Shown here one piece after another: positions 38,657 to 46,893 of a stretch of 64,000 nt of DNA (positions are counted from its first letter, which is position 1; every line of letters starts with the position of its first letter). Origin of the DNA: Caballeronia udeis (lineage in GTDB: Bacteria > Pseudomonadota > Gammaproteobacteria > Burkholderiales > Burkholderiaceae); the NCBI RefSeq assembly GCF_001544555.2, contig NZ_FCOK02000007.1, positions 124,001 through 188,000 on the forward strand. Reading direction: 5' to 3'. Both the position numbers and the translations under genes were made by a program. Under the pieces are notes generated by a model. It did no database searches and was not told where the DNA came from. It saw only the letters and a list, made by a program, of their open reading frames with translations.

Positions 38657-39225
38657 GAGTGGGTCGCGTAGTTCGCGTAATCAGTCGCATGAGCCGATCG
38701 CCTGGTCACGTCGGTCCGGTGCTTGGTAAAAGCTTCAATCGCACGGATACAAAGTACGGCCGCAGACGGCGCAGATCGCCAGGTACACGCTCGACCTGAG
38801 CCAGATCCGTGTATGTCCGGCCCGACCCGTATGCCCAATTGCCGGCCAACACCGGCTACCGCTGCGGCAAGCGGCCGCTTGGCGCAGCCCTGCTTCCCGA
38901 TTAAAACGTCGATTATCATGAGAAGCAGTCCGCCAGATGTCAATAAAACGTCATTTGGCACACTACTGGCCCTATTAACGACAGCCCATTTAATTGCGCT
39001 GGTTTTATAGGCACTGGCCTGCAATAGATTCGTTGTTTCTTCCGTTTCCGTCAAATGCCCAGCCTACGGGGCATTTTACTAATATCCGGCCGGTTGACGC
39101 CCCGTTTTGGCCATCTCGTTTAGCGATTTAACATTTAGCGGCCACGATCTGCGTTTTGCCAGCGAGACTGAATACCCCACTGAGCCGTGTCATCGAATCC
39201 CGGAAATCCGTCATCCCCTAATCCC
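38657..39225. other. Intergenic region between divergent Rrf2/NsrR-type and globin genes
   Basis: This 569-base stretch is AT-richer than its surroundings from about 38900 onward. It holds an 8-bp perfect inverted repeat (39053-39076). The 40 bases just before the Rrf2 start partly repeat the start of that gene (ATGCGACTGA occurs twice). A 30-codon ORF at 38919 has no supporting signal. It should contain both promoters; I cannot place them firmly. Confidence 0.55.
39053..39076. repeat. 8-bp inverted repeat, possible operator or terminator
   Basis: AAATGCCC-agcctacg-GGGCATTT followed by TTACT. The half-sites share ATGC/GCAT with NsrR operators but are arranged in the opposite order. It could be a hairpin terminator or a regulator-binding site. 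Confidence 0.45.
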
Positions 39226-39855
39226 ATGACCCAACCCCTGATTGAGCCTTCAAGCAAGCCGAACACACCGTCGACGCCATTCGTCCGCGCCGCGGAACCC
39301 GACGAAGCCAATATCCGGGAGCTGGTCGAGGCATTCTACCGGCGTGTCGACGACGACCTGCTGCTCGGCCCGATCTTCGCCCGCGAACTCGCCGGCCGCT
39401 GGGATGCGCATCTGGCGAAGATGACAACGTTCTGGTCGAGCCTCGTGCTCGGCACGAAGGGATATAGGGGCAACGTTCAAGAGGCGCACCGGCCTCTCGG
39501 CGATATCGAACCCCAGCACTTCGCCCGCTGGCTCACGCTTTTCCTCGATACCGTCAACACCCGTTACGAGCCCGCCGCGGCCGTGCAGTTCATGGAGCCG
39601 GCGCTGCGTATTGCGCAAAGCCTGCAACTGAGCAAATTCGGCTGGGACTATGCGATTCCTGACGCGCAACGCGCTTTGATGGCGTCGCTCAAACGCCTGC
39701 GCACGGGGAGCAGCGAGAATGAATCCGCTATGGAGACGGAGTTGCCCGACCGGAGCCACGGCCAGCCATTTTCGGTCAGGCTGTCGGGCGCGGAAGCCAC
39801 CGATCTGCGCGACGAATCCAGTAACCGCTCAGGCAACCAATCAAGCGACGCATGA
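39226..39855 (+). CDS. Truncated hemoglobin, group III-like
   Basis: A protein of about 209 residues whose central 125 residues form a truncated globin: EANIRELVEAFYRRVDDDLLLGPIFAREL, WDAHLAKMTTFWSSLVLGTKGYRGN, EAHRPLGDIEPQHFARWLTLF. The LF-rich F/G segment contains the likely proximal histidine near EPQHF. Such globins bind oxygen or nitric oxide and often act in NO detoxification. Both ends carry Ser/Pro/Asn-rich extensions beyond the globin fold. A GTG start at 39187 would add 13 residues; the ATG at 39226 is preferred, without strong evidence. The adjacent NsrR-type regulator supports a nitrosative-stress role. Confidence 0.85.
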   Translation: MTQPLIEPSSKPNTPSTPFVRAAEPDEANIRELVEAFYRRVDDDLLLGPIFARELAGRWDAHLAKMTTFWSSLVLGTKGYRGNVQEAHRPLGDIEPQHFARWLTLFLDTVNTRYEPAAAVQFMEPALRIAQSLQLSKFGWDYAIPDAQRALMASLKRLRTGSSENESAMETELPDRSHGQPFSVRLSGAEATDLRDESSNRSGNQSSDA

Positions 39856-39919
39856 GCCACGCATAAGCGGACGTTCCCGGGCCCGCCTGCAACCCGCCCG
39901 AGCTTGAGCGCCGCTTCTA

Positions 39920-40387
39920 TTACTTTCCCGGCTCCGGGTCCCACCGCGCGAGCGCGGCGTCGTCGGATTCACGGGCGTCGACCCATTTCTCGCCGTGTTC
40001 GGTCTTTTCCTTCTTCCAGAACGGCGCCTGCGTCTTCAGGTAATCCATCACGAACGCACACGATTCGAACGCCTGCGCCCGGTGCATGGCGGTTGTCACA
40101 ACCAGCACGATCTGGTCGAGCGGCAAAAGCTTTCCCACGCGATGCACGATCAGCACGTCCGAACCCGGCCAACGTTCCCGCGCCTGCGCCGCGATTGCCT
40201 CCAGGGCCTTTTCGGTCATGCCAGGATAATGTTCCAGCTCCATTGCCTGGACGGTTTGGCCCTCGTTCAGGTCCCGCACCGTGCCGACAAAACACGCCAC
40301 AGCGCCCACCTTGGGATTGTCGGCGCGTAGAGCGGCAACTTCCGTGCTGATATCGAAATCGGCTTCCTGCACGCGGACTCGGGTCAT
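39920..40387 (-). CDS. moaE: Molybdopterin synthase catalytic subunit MoaE
   Basis: A 155-residue large subunit of molybdopterin synthase, which inserts two sulfurs into cyclic pyranopterin monophosphate. Visible family segments are GAVACFVGTVRDLNEGQTV, LEHYPGMTEKALE, VLIVHRVGKLLPLDQIVLV, the region HRAQAFESCAFVMDYLK, and the catalytic lysines in APFWKKE. It starts one base after the moaD stop, in the order moeA-moaD-moaE. Confidence 0.96.
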   Translation of the reverse strand: MTRVRVQEADFDISTEVAALRADNPKVGAVACFVGTVRDLNEGQTVQAMELEHYPGMTEKALEAIAAQARERWPGSDVLIVHRVGKLLPLDQIVLVVTTAMHRAQAFESCAFVMDYLKTQAPFWKKEKTEHGEKWVDARESDDAALARWDPEPGK

Positions 40388-40388
40388 T

Positions 40389-40646
40389 TCAGCCCCCCGT
40401 GACGGGCGGGAAAAACGCGACTTCGCAGCCTTCCGTGATGCGTCGCGCCGGGTCTGTCATTTCGTGGTTGCACGCCATGCGCAACGAGCGGCCCTCGGCG
40501 AGGGTTTCCGCCCATGCCCCGCCGCGCATGCGCAACCACGCCCTTACGTCGCCGACGCTGGATACGCCGTCCGGCACGTCCACGCTCTCGTTCGCCACGC
40601 CGAGCGCTTCGCGCACACCCGCAAAAAATCTCAATTCGACTTTCAT
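40389..40646 (-). CDS. moaD: Molybdopterin synthase sulfur carrier subunit MoaD
   Basis: An 85-residue ubiquitin-fold protein ending in the required Gly-Gly (FFPPVTGG), where the thiocarboxylate forms. The core shows MKVELRFFAGVREALG and SLRMACNHEM. The ATG at 40646 has AAGG upstream and is preferred over an in-frame TTG at 40658. It lies between moeA (8-base gap) and moaE (1-base gap). Confidence 0.95.
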   Translation of the reverse strand: MKVELRFFAGVREALGVANESVDVPDGVSSVGDVRAWLRMRGGAWAETLAEGRSLRMACNHEMTDPARRITEGCEVAFFPPVTGG

Positions 40647-40654
40647 GATTGCCT

Positions 40655-41920
40655 TCAACGCATCAGTTCTGAAAACGGGATGAAACGCACGGTCTCGCCG
40701 GCCTGGATGGCGTGATCCGGCGGGTTATCGATCAGACCGTCGCCCCAGACCGTGGACGTCAACACAGCCGAGCTTTGATTCCCGAACACGTCGAGCCCAC
40801 CCGCTTCGTTCACGCGGGCGCGCAGGAATTCGTTGCGCCGGTCGCCCTTTTTCTGCGTGAAATCGGCGCGCATGGCATACACGCGCGGCTCGACTGCCTC
40901 CACGCCCGCCAACCGCAGGATGAAGGGACGCACGAACAGAAGGAACGTGCAGAAGCTGGACACCGGATTTCCCGGCAATCCGATAAAAAACGCCTCGCTG
41001 CCGTTTGGCTCCGCCGCCTCGCGCCGCACCGCGCCGAATGCGAGCGGCTTGCCGGGTTTCATCGCGATCTGCCACATGGAAATACGCCCTTCCGCTTCCA
41101 CGGCCGGCTTCACGTGATCCTCCTCGCCGACCGATACACCGCCGCACGTGAGGATCAGGTCGTGCTCGCGCGCCGCGCTCCGGAGGGTTTCGCGGGTTGC
41201 GTCCAGCCGGTCAGGCACGATACCGAGGTCCGTCACGTCGCAACCGAGCTTGGCGAGCAACGCACACAGCGTGAAACGGTTCGAGTTGTAGATCGCGCCG
41301 GGGCGCAACGGCTCACCGGGCATGGTCAGTTCGTCACCGGTAAAAAACACCGCTACGCGCACTTTGCGCACTACTTCAAACGCAGCGCTTCCCACCGATG
41401 CCGCGAGCCCCAGCGCCTGCGGCGTAAGCCGCGCGCCGGCGGGCAGAATCACCGAGCCGCGACGGATATCGGCACCTTGCTGCGTGATCCATTCGCCCTC
41501 TGCCGGCACGTGCGAGAAGGTCGCACCGGCGTTGTCGGCGCGAACCATTTCCTGCATCACGATAGTGTCCGCGCCCGGCGGCACGGTGGCGCCGGTGAAG
41601 ATCCGCGCGACCGTGCCGGCGGCCAGCGGCTCGGCCGTCTGGCCGGCCGGCACGCGCTGCGACACAGGTAGCGTCACAGTGTTCGATTCCGACGCCCCGG
41701 CTAGATCTTCAGCTCGCACCGCGTACCCGTCCATGGAGCTGGTGCGCATGGGCGGTACGTCGAGCGGCGACACGACCGCCGCGGCCAGCACGCGCCCGAG
41801 CGCATCGAAGGTATTAACCGCTTGTGTGCCGTCCACCCGGCGCGCTGCCGCCAGCAAAGTGGCGAGTGCGTCGGCGGTCGACAGCATTGGAGGGCGTGAA
41901 GCGGCGGGCGTGGTGGACAT
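40655..41920 (-). CDS. moeA: Molybdopterin molybdotransferase MoeA
   Basis: A 421-residue enzyme that inserts molybdate into adenylylated molybdopterin. Segments seen are PPMRTSSMDGYAVRAEDL, the MPT-binding MoeA core with FFTGDELTMPGEPLRPGAIYNSN, TCGGVSVGEEDHVKPAVE and FIGLPGNPVSSFCTFLLFV. The ATG at 41920 is preferred; an in-frame ATG at 41887 (MLSTADALA) is possible, and the GTG at 41989 would translate repeat-adjacent DNA. First gene of moeA-moaD-moaE. Confidence 0.95.
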   Translation of the reverse strand: MSTTPAASRPPMLSTADALATLLAAARRVDGTQAVNTFDALGRVLAAAVVSPLDVPPMRTSSMDGYAVRAEDLAGASESNTVTLPVSQRVPAGQTAEPLAAGTVARIFTGATVPPGADTIVMQEMVRADNAGATFSHVPAEGEWITQQGADIRRGSVILPAGARLTPQALGLAASVGSAAFEVVRKVRVAVFFTGDELTMPGEPLRPGAIYNSNRFTLCALLAKLGCDVTDLGIVPDRLDATRETLRSAAREHDLILTCGGVSVGEEDHVKPAVEAEGRISMWQIAMKPGKPLAFGAVRREAAEPNGSEAFFIGLPGNPVSSFCTFLLFVRPFILRLAGVEAVEPRVYAMRADFTQKKGDRRNEFLRARVNEAGGLDVFGNQSSAVLTSTVWGDGLIDNPPDHAIQAGETVRFIPFSELMR

Positions 41921-42262
41921 CGTCGGGGGATTTGTGTTGGCCGTGAAATGTGAAATGGTCAGCGCTGAAAAGCGCGGCAACCGAAGCACTTATTGTAGCG
42001 AGAACCGGGGCAGCGAGAACCGGGGAGCGAGAACCGGGGGAGCGAGAACCAGGGTAGCAAGAATCGCCGGCCAGGCGGCCGCCCGGCGACGCCTGATCCG
42101 GGCTTATCGGCCATCCGGACAAGTGCAGGACAAACATGCCCCCCGGACGTGCACCGCAACCGTGCACCCTGGCTTCGCGACCTCTTTTTCGCGTGGCGTC
42201 CGCGCTGCCGCTCGCCCCAAGCTCGGTGATACACTCGCACGACACTTTCAGACTTCTCCCCT
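41921..42262. other. Intergenic region between divergent moeA and NUDIX genes
   Basis: A 342-base region dominated by a 15-bp tandem repeat (41997-42070). The remainder should hold promoters for moeA (leftward) and the NUDIX gene (rightward), but no convincing pair of hexamers was found. No riboswitch-like structure (for example a Moco motif) was recognised. Confidence 0.55.
41997..42070. repeat. 15-bp tandem repeat (minisatellite), about five copies
   Basis: Unit AGCGAGAACCGGGG plus one variable base. Copies at 41997, 42012 (one base shorter), 42026, 42041 (one mismatch) and 42056 (degenerate). It lies about 77 bases upstream of moeA. Confidence 0.9.
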
Positions 42263-42808
42263 ATGAAATTCTGTTCCGTCTGCGGCCACGAGGTCAGCCT
42301 GAGCATTCCGCCCGGCGACAACCGACAGCGCTACGTTTGCGGTAATTGCGGCACGGTGCATTATCAGAATCCGCGCAACGTGGTCGGGACCGTGCCCGTC
42401 TGGGACGACAAGGTGCTGCTGTGCCGGCGCGCAATCGAACCGCGCTACGGCTACTGGACCCTGCCGGCGGGTTTCATGGAGATGGACGAAACCACCAGCG
42501 AAGGTGCCGCGCGCGAAACGCTCGAGGAAGCCGGCGCGCGCGTCGAAATCCAGAGCCTGTTCACGCTGCTGAACGTGCCGCACGTGCATCAGGTGCACCT
42601 CTTCTACCTTGCCAGGCTGCTGGATCTCGACATCGATGCAGGCGAGGAAAGTCTCGAAGTGAAGCTCTTCGACGAGAGCGACATCCCCTGGGACGAAATC
42701 GCCTTCCCGACGGTCGGGCAGACGCTGCGCTTCTTTTTCGCCGACCGCGCTGCCGGCAACTACGCGCTGCATACCGGCGACATCTTCCGCTCACTGCGCG
42801 AAGGCTGA
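42263..42808 (+). CDS. NUDIX hydrolase with N-terminal zinc ribbon
   Basis: A 181-residue protein. A zinc ribbon with C4, C7, C26 and C29 (FCSVCGHE; YVCGNCGTVHYQNP) precedes the Nudix domain. The Nudix box spans 70-92 (GFMEMDETTSEGAARETLEE...), matching Gx5Ex7REUxEExGU. Zinc-ribbon Nudix enzymes include NADH pyrophosphatase NudC, but this protein lacks the longer NudC N-terminal domain, so the substrate (NADH, ADP-ribose, FAD or other nucleotide) is undetermined. It is 15 bases upstream of aat and may be cotranscribed. Confidence 0.92.
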   Translation: MKFCSVCGHEVSLSIPPGDNRQRYVCGNCGTVHYQNPRNVVGTVPVWDDKVLLCRRAIEPRYGYWTLPAGFMEMDETTSEGAARETLEEAGARVEIQSLFTLLNVPHVHQVHLFYLARLLDLDIDAGEESLEVKLFDESDIPWDEIAFPTVGQTLRFFFADRAAGNYALHTGDIFRSLREG

Positions 42809-42823
42809 GCGCCCCTCCGAATC

Positions 42824-43573
42824 ATGGTTCCGTGGCTCGCCTCCGACGATCCGTTCCCCCCTGTCGAGCGCGCGCTCGGCGAGGCAAGCGGCGCGCCCGG
42901 ATTGCTCGCCGCCAGCGCGGAATTGCAAGGCAGCCGTCTTGTGGATGCATATCAGCGCGGCATTTTTCCGTGGTATTCCGACGGCCAGCCGGTGCTCTGG
43001 TGGAGTCCCGACCCGCGCATGGTGCTGATACCCGACGAATTCAAAGTCTCTGATTCGCTGCGTAAAACGCTGCGGCGCGTGTTGCGCGAGGCATCGTGGG
43101 AGATTCGCGTGGACGATGATTTCGCCGCCGTGATGCGGGCGTGCGCCCAGACGCCGCGGGAAGGTCAGCGCGGCACATGGATCACGGCGGATATTGTGGA
43201 AGCGTATTCGTCGCTGCATCGCGAAGGCCGCGCGCACAGCATTGAAACCTGGTTCGAGGGCAAGCGCGTGGGCGGTCTTTATGGCGTCTCGTTCGGGCGC
43301 ATGTTCTTCGGCGAATCGATGTTCGCGCACCGCACCGACGCCTCGAAAATTGCGCTCGCGGCGCTCATCGGACACTTGCGCCACCATAAAATAGAGATGA
43401 TAGACTGCCAGCAGAATACGTCGCACCTGGCGTCGCTGGGCGGCCGGGAGATCTCCCGCAAGGTATTTGTGAGACATCTGCGCGGGGCGGTCGGTCAGCC
43501 GCCGATCCCCTGGCAGTTCGACAAATACGCGCTGCTGGAGACACTTCGGCCACCGCTGCTGCCGCCTGAATGA
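42824..43573 (+). CDS. aat: Leucyl/phenylalanyl-tRNA--protein transferase
   Basis: A 249-residue N-end-rule enzyme that adds Leu or Phe to N-terminal Arg or Lys, making substrates for ClpAPS. The diagnostic segment is [20 protein letters not shown] followed by DPRMVL. Further matches are [39 protein letters not shown] and [20 protein letters not shown]. It is followed after 223 bases by bpt, so both bacterial arms of the pathway are encoded side by side. Confidence 0.97.
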   Translation: MVPWLASDDPFPPVERALGEASGAPGLLAASAELQGSRLVDAYQRGIFPWYSDGQPVLWWSPDPRMVLIPDEFKVSDSLRKTLRRVLREASWEIRVDDDFAAVMRACAQTPREGQRGTWITADIVEAYSSLHREGRAHSIETWFEGKRVGGLYGVSFGRMFFGESMFAHRTDASKIALAALIGHLRHHKIEMIDCQQNTSHLASLGGREISRKVFVRHLRGAVGQPPIPWQFDKYALLETLRPPLLPPE

Positions 43574-43796
43574 GCGAGGCCGGTTCGGGCGAAGAACGCC
43601 AGCCAACGCAGCGCATGAAGCGCAGCCGGGGACCGGTGTTTCCACCTTTGATATTCTCGAATAAATCCAGCACCATCGAACGTGATGTATAGCAGGCAAG
43701 ATAGCGACACGACCGAGGTTTTCCGCCCTCCATCGAACCGCTGCGGCACGGTTGGGGTGGTGAGCAAGATAGACGCTTAGAACGAGAGCTGCCAAC

Positions 43797-44678
43797 GTGA
43801 CTCACCCCAATGAGCTGCCGCTTTCTCCGCTTTCGGCGTTGCAATTTTATGCAACGGCGCCGTATCCGTGCAGCTATCTGGACGGGCGCATCGCGCGCTC
43901 CCAGGTGGCCACTCCCAGCCACCTGATCAACTCAGACGTCTACACCGAACTCGTCAAGGCAGGTTTCCGGCGCTCCGGGGTCTTCACCTATCGCCCGTAT
44001 TGCGATGGCTGCCGCGCGTGCGTGCCGGTGCGCGTGCCTATCGACCGTTTCACGCCGAACCGCACCCAGCGGCGCGTCTGGAAACAGCATGGCGATCTGG
44101 TTGCGAGCGTGGCCCCGCTCCACTACGACGAGGAGCATTACGCGCTGTATATGCGCTACCAGTCGGCGCGGCACGCGGGCGGCGGCATGGATCGCGACAG
44201 CCGCGACCAGTATGAGCAATTCCTGCTGCAAAGCCGGATCAACTCGCGCCTGGTTGAATTCCGCGAGCCCGCACGGCCCATACCCGCCGGCAATCCCGGG
44301 GAGCCCGGAGCGAACCCCATTGGCAGTCTTGCCGAAGACTCCCCCGCGCCCGGGACCTTGCGCATGATCAGCATGATCGACATCCTCGGCGACGGGCTTT
44401 CGTCGGTTTACACATTTTTCGAGCCCGGCCTGCCGCACACCAGTTTCGGCACTTACAACATCCTCTGGCAGATCGAGCAGGCGCGCAGCCTGGATTTGCC
44501 TCACGTCTATCTCGGTTACTGGATTCGTGAGAGCGACAAAATGGCGTACAAGGCGAATTTCCGGCCGCTGGAGGGCTTGATCGACGGCCGTTGGGACTTG
44601 CTCGACCCCACCACCATGCACTCCGCCGGAACGCCTCCCATGCCCGGCAAGATGCCCCCGGACAGACCACGGCGCTAG
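43797..44678 (+). CDS. bpt: Aspartate/glutamate leucyltransferase (bacterial ATE1 homologue)
   Basis: A 293-residue aminoacyltransferase that, in characterised homologues, adds Leu to N-terminal Asp or Glu. The N-terminus shows [17 protein letters not shown] and the cysteine-rich ATE motif [17 protein letters not shown]. The C-terminal half has [20 protein letters not shown] and [20 protein letters not shown]. The start is GTG at 43797 with GAGAG about ten bases upstream; no ATG fits the family N-terminus. A short insertion near 165-190 (Gly/Pro-rich) is unlike the compact family core. Confidence 0.95.
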   Translation: MTHPNELPLSPLSALQFYATAPYPCSYLDGRIARSQVATPSHLINSDVYTELVKAGFRRSGVFTYRPYCDGCRACVPVRVPIDRFTPNRTQRRVWKQHGDLVASVAPLHYDEEHYALYMRYQSARHAGGGMDRDSRDQYEQFLLQSRINSRLVEFREPARPIPAGNPGEPGANPIGSLAEDSPAPGTLRMISMIDILGDGLSSVYTFFEPGLPHTSFGTYNILWQIEQARSLDLPHVYLGYWIRESDKMAYKANFRPLEGLIDGRWDLLDPTTMHSAGTPPMPGKMPPDRPRR

Positions 44679-44708
44679 GGCCGCGCCAGCTCTGTAACGG
44701 CCTTTTTT
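44677..44708 (+). terminator. Candidate intrinsic terminator of bpt
   Basis: Stem GGCCG / CGGCC extended by two further pairs (one G-U), with a 14-base loop and a run of six T. The stem overlaps the stop codon. Confidence 0.5.
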
Positions 44709-44807
44709 GCAGTCGTTTTCATCCGTGTGTCACTGCTTTTCGGTACGGCTTCGCAAAGCCGTTAAAATGGCGCGTCTCAATTTACGCCGCTCCGGCCTTT
44801 CCTCCTC

Positions 44808-45848
44808 GTGTTCAGCTCTCTCTACCCGCTCGCCCGCGCGCAACTTTTTCGCATGGATGCGGAAGACGCCCATCACCTGACGCTGCGCATGCTCGGCGCC
44901 GCCGGCCGCACCGGCCTGTCCGGCATGCTCGCCGAGCGCGCCTCCGATTCGCCGCGCACCGTCATGGGCCTGAGCTTTCGCAACCCGGTCGGGCTCGCAG
45001 CGGGGCTGGACAAAGACGGGGCATGTATTGACGGGCTGGCGTCGCTCGGGTTTGGATTCATCGAAGTGGGGACGGTCACGCCACGCGCACAGCCCGGCAA
45101 TCCGCGCCCGCGCATGTTTCGCCTGCCCGATGCACAGGCGCTGATCAACCGGCTTGGGTTCAACAACCGCGGGGTCGATCAGTTCGTCGAGAACGTGAAG
45201 GCGGCGCGGTATCGCGGCGTACTGGGGTTGAACATTGGCAAGAATGCTGATACCCCCATAGACCGCGCTGCTGAAGATTATTTGTACTGCCTCGAGCGGG
45301 TGTACCCGTTCGCAAGCTATGTGACGATCAACATCTCGTCGCCGAATACGAAAAACCTGCGCCAGTTGCAAGGCGCCGGCGAACTCGACGCGCTGCTCGG
45401 CGCGCTGAAGGACAAGCAACAACGGCTCTCCGACATGCACGGCAAGCTCGTGCCCCTCGCGCTGAAGATCGCCCCTGATCTCGACGACGAGCAGGTCAAG
45501 GAGATTGCCGCCACCTTGCTGCGTCACAAGATTGATGGTGTGATTGCGACCAACACCACGCTGTCGCGCACGGCTGTAACGGGCATGAAACACGGCGATG
45601 AAGCCGGCGGGCTGTCGGGCAAGCCGGTGTTCGAAGCGTCGAATGCGGTGATCCGCAAGTTGCGCGCGGAGCTGGGCAGCGAGGTGCCGATCATCGGCGT
45701 GGGCGGCATCATGTCGGGCGAGGACGCGCGTGAGAAACTCGCGGCGGGCGCATCGCTCGTGCAGATCTACACCGGCCTGATCTATCGAGGCCCGGCGCTC
45801 GTGACAGAATGCGTCGAAGCGCTGGCGCGGACGAGCGCCGCTGCATGA
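44808..45848 (+). CDS. pyrD: Dihydroorotate dehydrogenase (quinone), class 2
   Basis: A 346-residue membrane-associated FMN enzyme of pyrimidine synthesis. The N-terminal amphipathic segment [21 protein letters not shown] is that of class 2. The barrel contains [39 protein letters not shown], the catalytic serine region [14 protein letters not shown] and [27 protein letters not shown]. The start is GTG at 44808, which gives the normal N-terminus; no ATG is available. It appears monocistronic. Confidence 0.96.
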   Translation: MFSSLYPLARAQLFRMDAEDAHHLTLRMLGAAGRTGLSGMLAERASDSPRTVMGLSFRNPVGLAAGLDKDGACIDGLASLGFGFIEVGTVTPRAQPGNPRPRMFRLPDAQALINRLGFNNRGVDQFVENVKAARYRGVLGLNIGKNADTPIDRAAEDYLYCLERVYPFASYVTINISSPNTKNLRQLQGAGELDALLGALKDKQQRLSDMHGKLVPLALKIAPDLDDEQVKEIAATLLRHKIDGVIATNTTLSRTAVTGMKHGDEAGGLSGKPVFEASNAVIRKLRAELGSEVPIIGVGGIMSGEDAREKLAAGASLVQIYTGLIYRGPALVTECVEALARTSAAA

Positions 45849-45907
45849 CCGGGCCTTTCCGGGTCTTCCCTTTTCACCACGCTTGGCTCATATCCACATG
45901 AGCAAAC

Positions 45908-45956
45908 GATCTGAAGACGGCACTGCGTTTTAGCTATCATCGCCGCACTTCAGATC
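45908..45956 (+). promoter_or_regulatory. Inverted repeat bracketing a candidate promoter
   Basis: Perfect 9-bp arms GATCTGAAG (45908-45916) and CTTCAGATC (45948-45956), 31 bases apart. A -10-like TATCAT (45935-45940) lies between them, so one arm overlaps the -35 zone and the other the start site. It precedes the ABC transporter genes by 34 bases and looks like a double operator. Confidence 0.45.
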
Positions 45957-45989
45957 ATTGATAAAAACCAGGACAAAGGCAAATAACTC

Positions 45990-46781
45990 ATGAAACTATC
46001 TCTCTTCAAGAAAGTGCTCGTGGCAAGCTTGATCGGCGCATCGCTCTCGGCTGTTGCCCACGCTGAAGACCTTCTGGATTCGGTCAAGCAACGCGGCACG
46101 TTGCGCATTGGCCTGGAAGGCACGTTCCCCCCGTTCAACTCGAAGACACCGCAAGGTGAGCTCGTCGGCTTCGACGTGGATATCGCCAAGGCGGTTGCAG
46201 CGAAGCTCGGCGTGAAGCCCGAGTTCGTGACGACCGAATGGAGCGGGATCATTGCGGGCTTGCAGGCAGACAAGTTCGATGTGATCGTGAATCAGGTCGG
46301 CATTACCGATGCCCGCAAGCAAACGCTCGATTTCTCGCCGGCCTATACCTATTCGAATGCGCAACTGATTCAGCGCAAGGACGACACGCGGGACTTCAAG
46401 ACGCTTGAAGACCTGAAGGGCAAGAAGCTTGGCGTGGGTCTCGGCACGAACTACATGGACATGGCGAAGGCCGTTCCGGGTATCGACGTAAAGACGTATC
46501 CGGGTGCGCCCGAGTACTTGCGTGATCTGGCGTCAAACCGTCTGGACGCTGCGTTGAACGACCGCCTGATGCTTGCGTACCTGATGAAGAATTCGCAGTT
46601 GCCGCTGCGCACGGGCGCGAATGTGGGCCCGGGCAATCCGTCGGGGATTCCGTTCAAGAAGGGCAATCCGAAGTTCGAGAAAGCCATTGATGACGCGATG
46701 ACCCAACTCGAAGCTGATGGCACGTTCACGAAGATTTCGGACAAGTGGTTCGGTATCGACGTAACGAAGCCGGCGAAGTAA
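45990..46781 (+). CDS. Amino-acid ABC transporter substrate-binding protein (cystine-type)
   Basis: A 263-residue periplasmic binding protein with a 25-residue Sec signal ending SAVAHA. The mature part shows LLDSVKQRGTLRIGLEGTFPPFN, GFDVDIAKAVAAKLGVKPEF, VNQVGITDARKQTLDFSPAY and LGVGLGTNYMDMAKAVPGID. These resemble the polar amino-acid binding family 3, closest in feel to the cystine binder FliY/TcyJ. Specificity is inferred. The permease gene follows after 112 bases; no ATPase gene is adjacent. Confidence 0.92.
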   Translation: MKLSLFKKVLVASLIGASLSAVAHAEDLLDSVKQRGTLRIGLEGTFPPFNSKTPQGELVGFDVDIAKAVAAKLGVKPEFVTTEWSGIIAGLQADKFDVIVNQVGITDARKQTLDFSPAYTYSNAQLIQRKDDTRDFKTLEDLKGKKLGVGLGTNYMDMAKAVPGIDVKTYPGAPEYLRDLASNRLDAALNDRLMLAYLMKNSQLPLRTGANVGPGNPSGIPFKKGNPKFEKAIDDAMTQLEADGTFTKISDKWFGIDVTKPAK

Positions 46782-46893
46782 GCCTGCACAGTCAATCCGG
46801 ACCCTCAAGCGTTCGGCATCGGGGCGGCTTCTTAAGGATGCCGCCCTTTGCATTTGATGCCCGCCTCCGACGTTACGCCTACTTTATTCCTTC

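Noticed and set aside
38919..39010. 30-codon plus-strand ORF with a hydrophobic end
   Set aside because: Too short and without a Shine-Dalgarno or conservation evidence to list as a gene.
38647..39054. 135-codon minus-strand frame upstream of the NsrR-type gene
   Set aside because: It starts with TTG, has no Shine-Dalgarno and no recognisable domain, and overlaps the intergenic inverted repeat.
41997..42070. Possible CRISPR-like array
   Set aside because: Units are 14-15 bases and contiguous with no spacers, so this is a simple tandem repeat; no cas genes are nearby.
45842..45880. Possible terminator after pyrD
   Set aside because: The imperfect stem around ACCGGGCC...CCGGGT needs a bulge and is followed only by a mixed C/T stretch, so support is weak.
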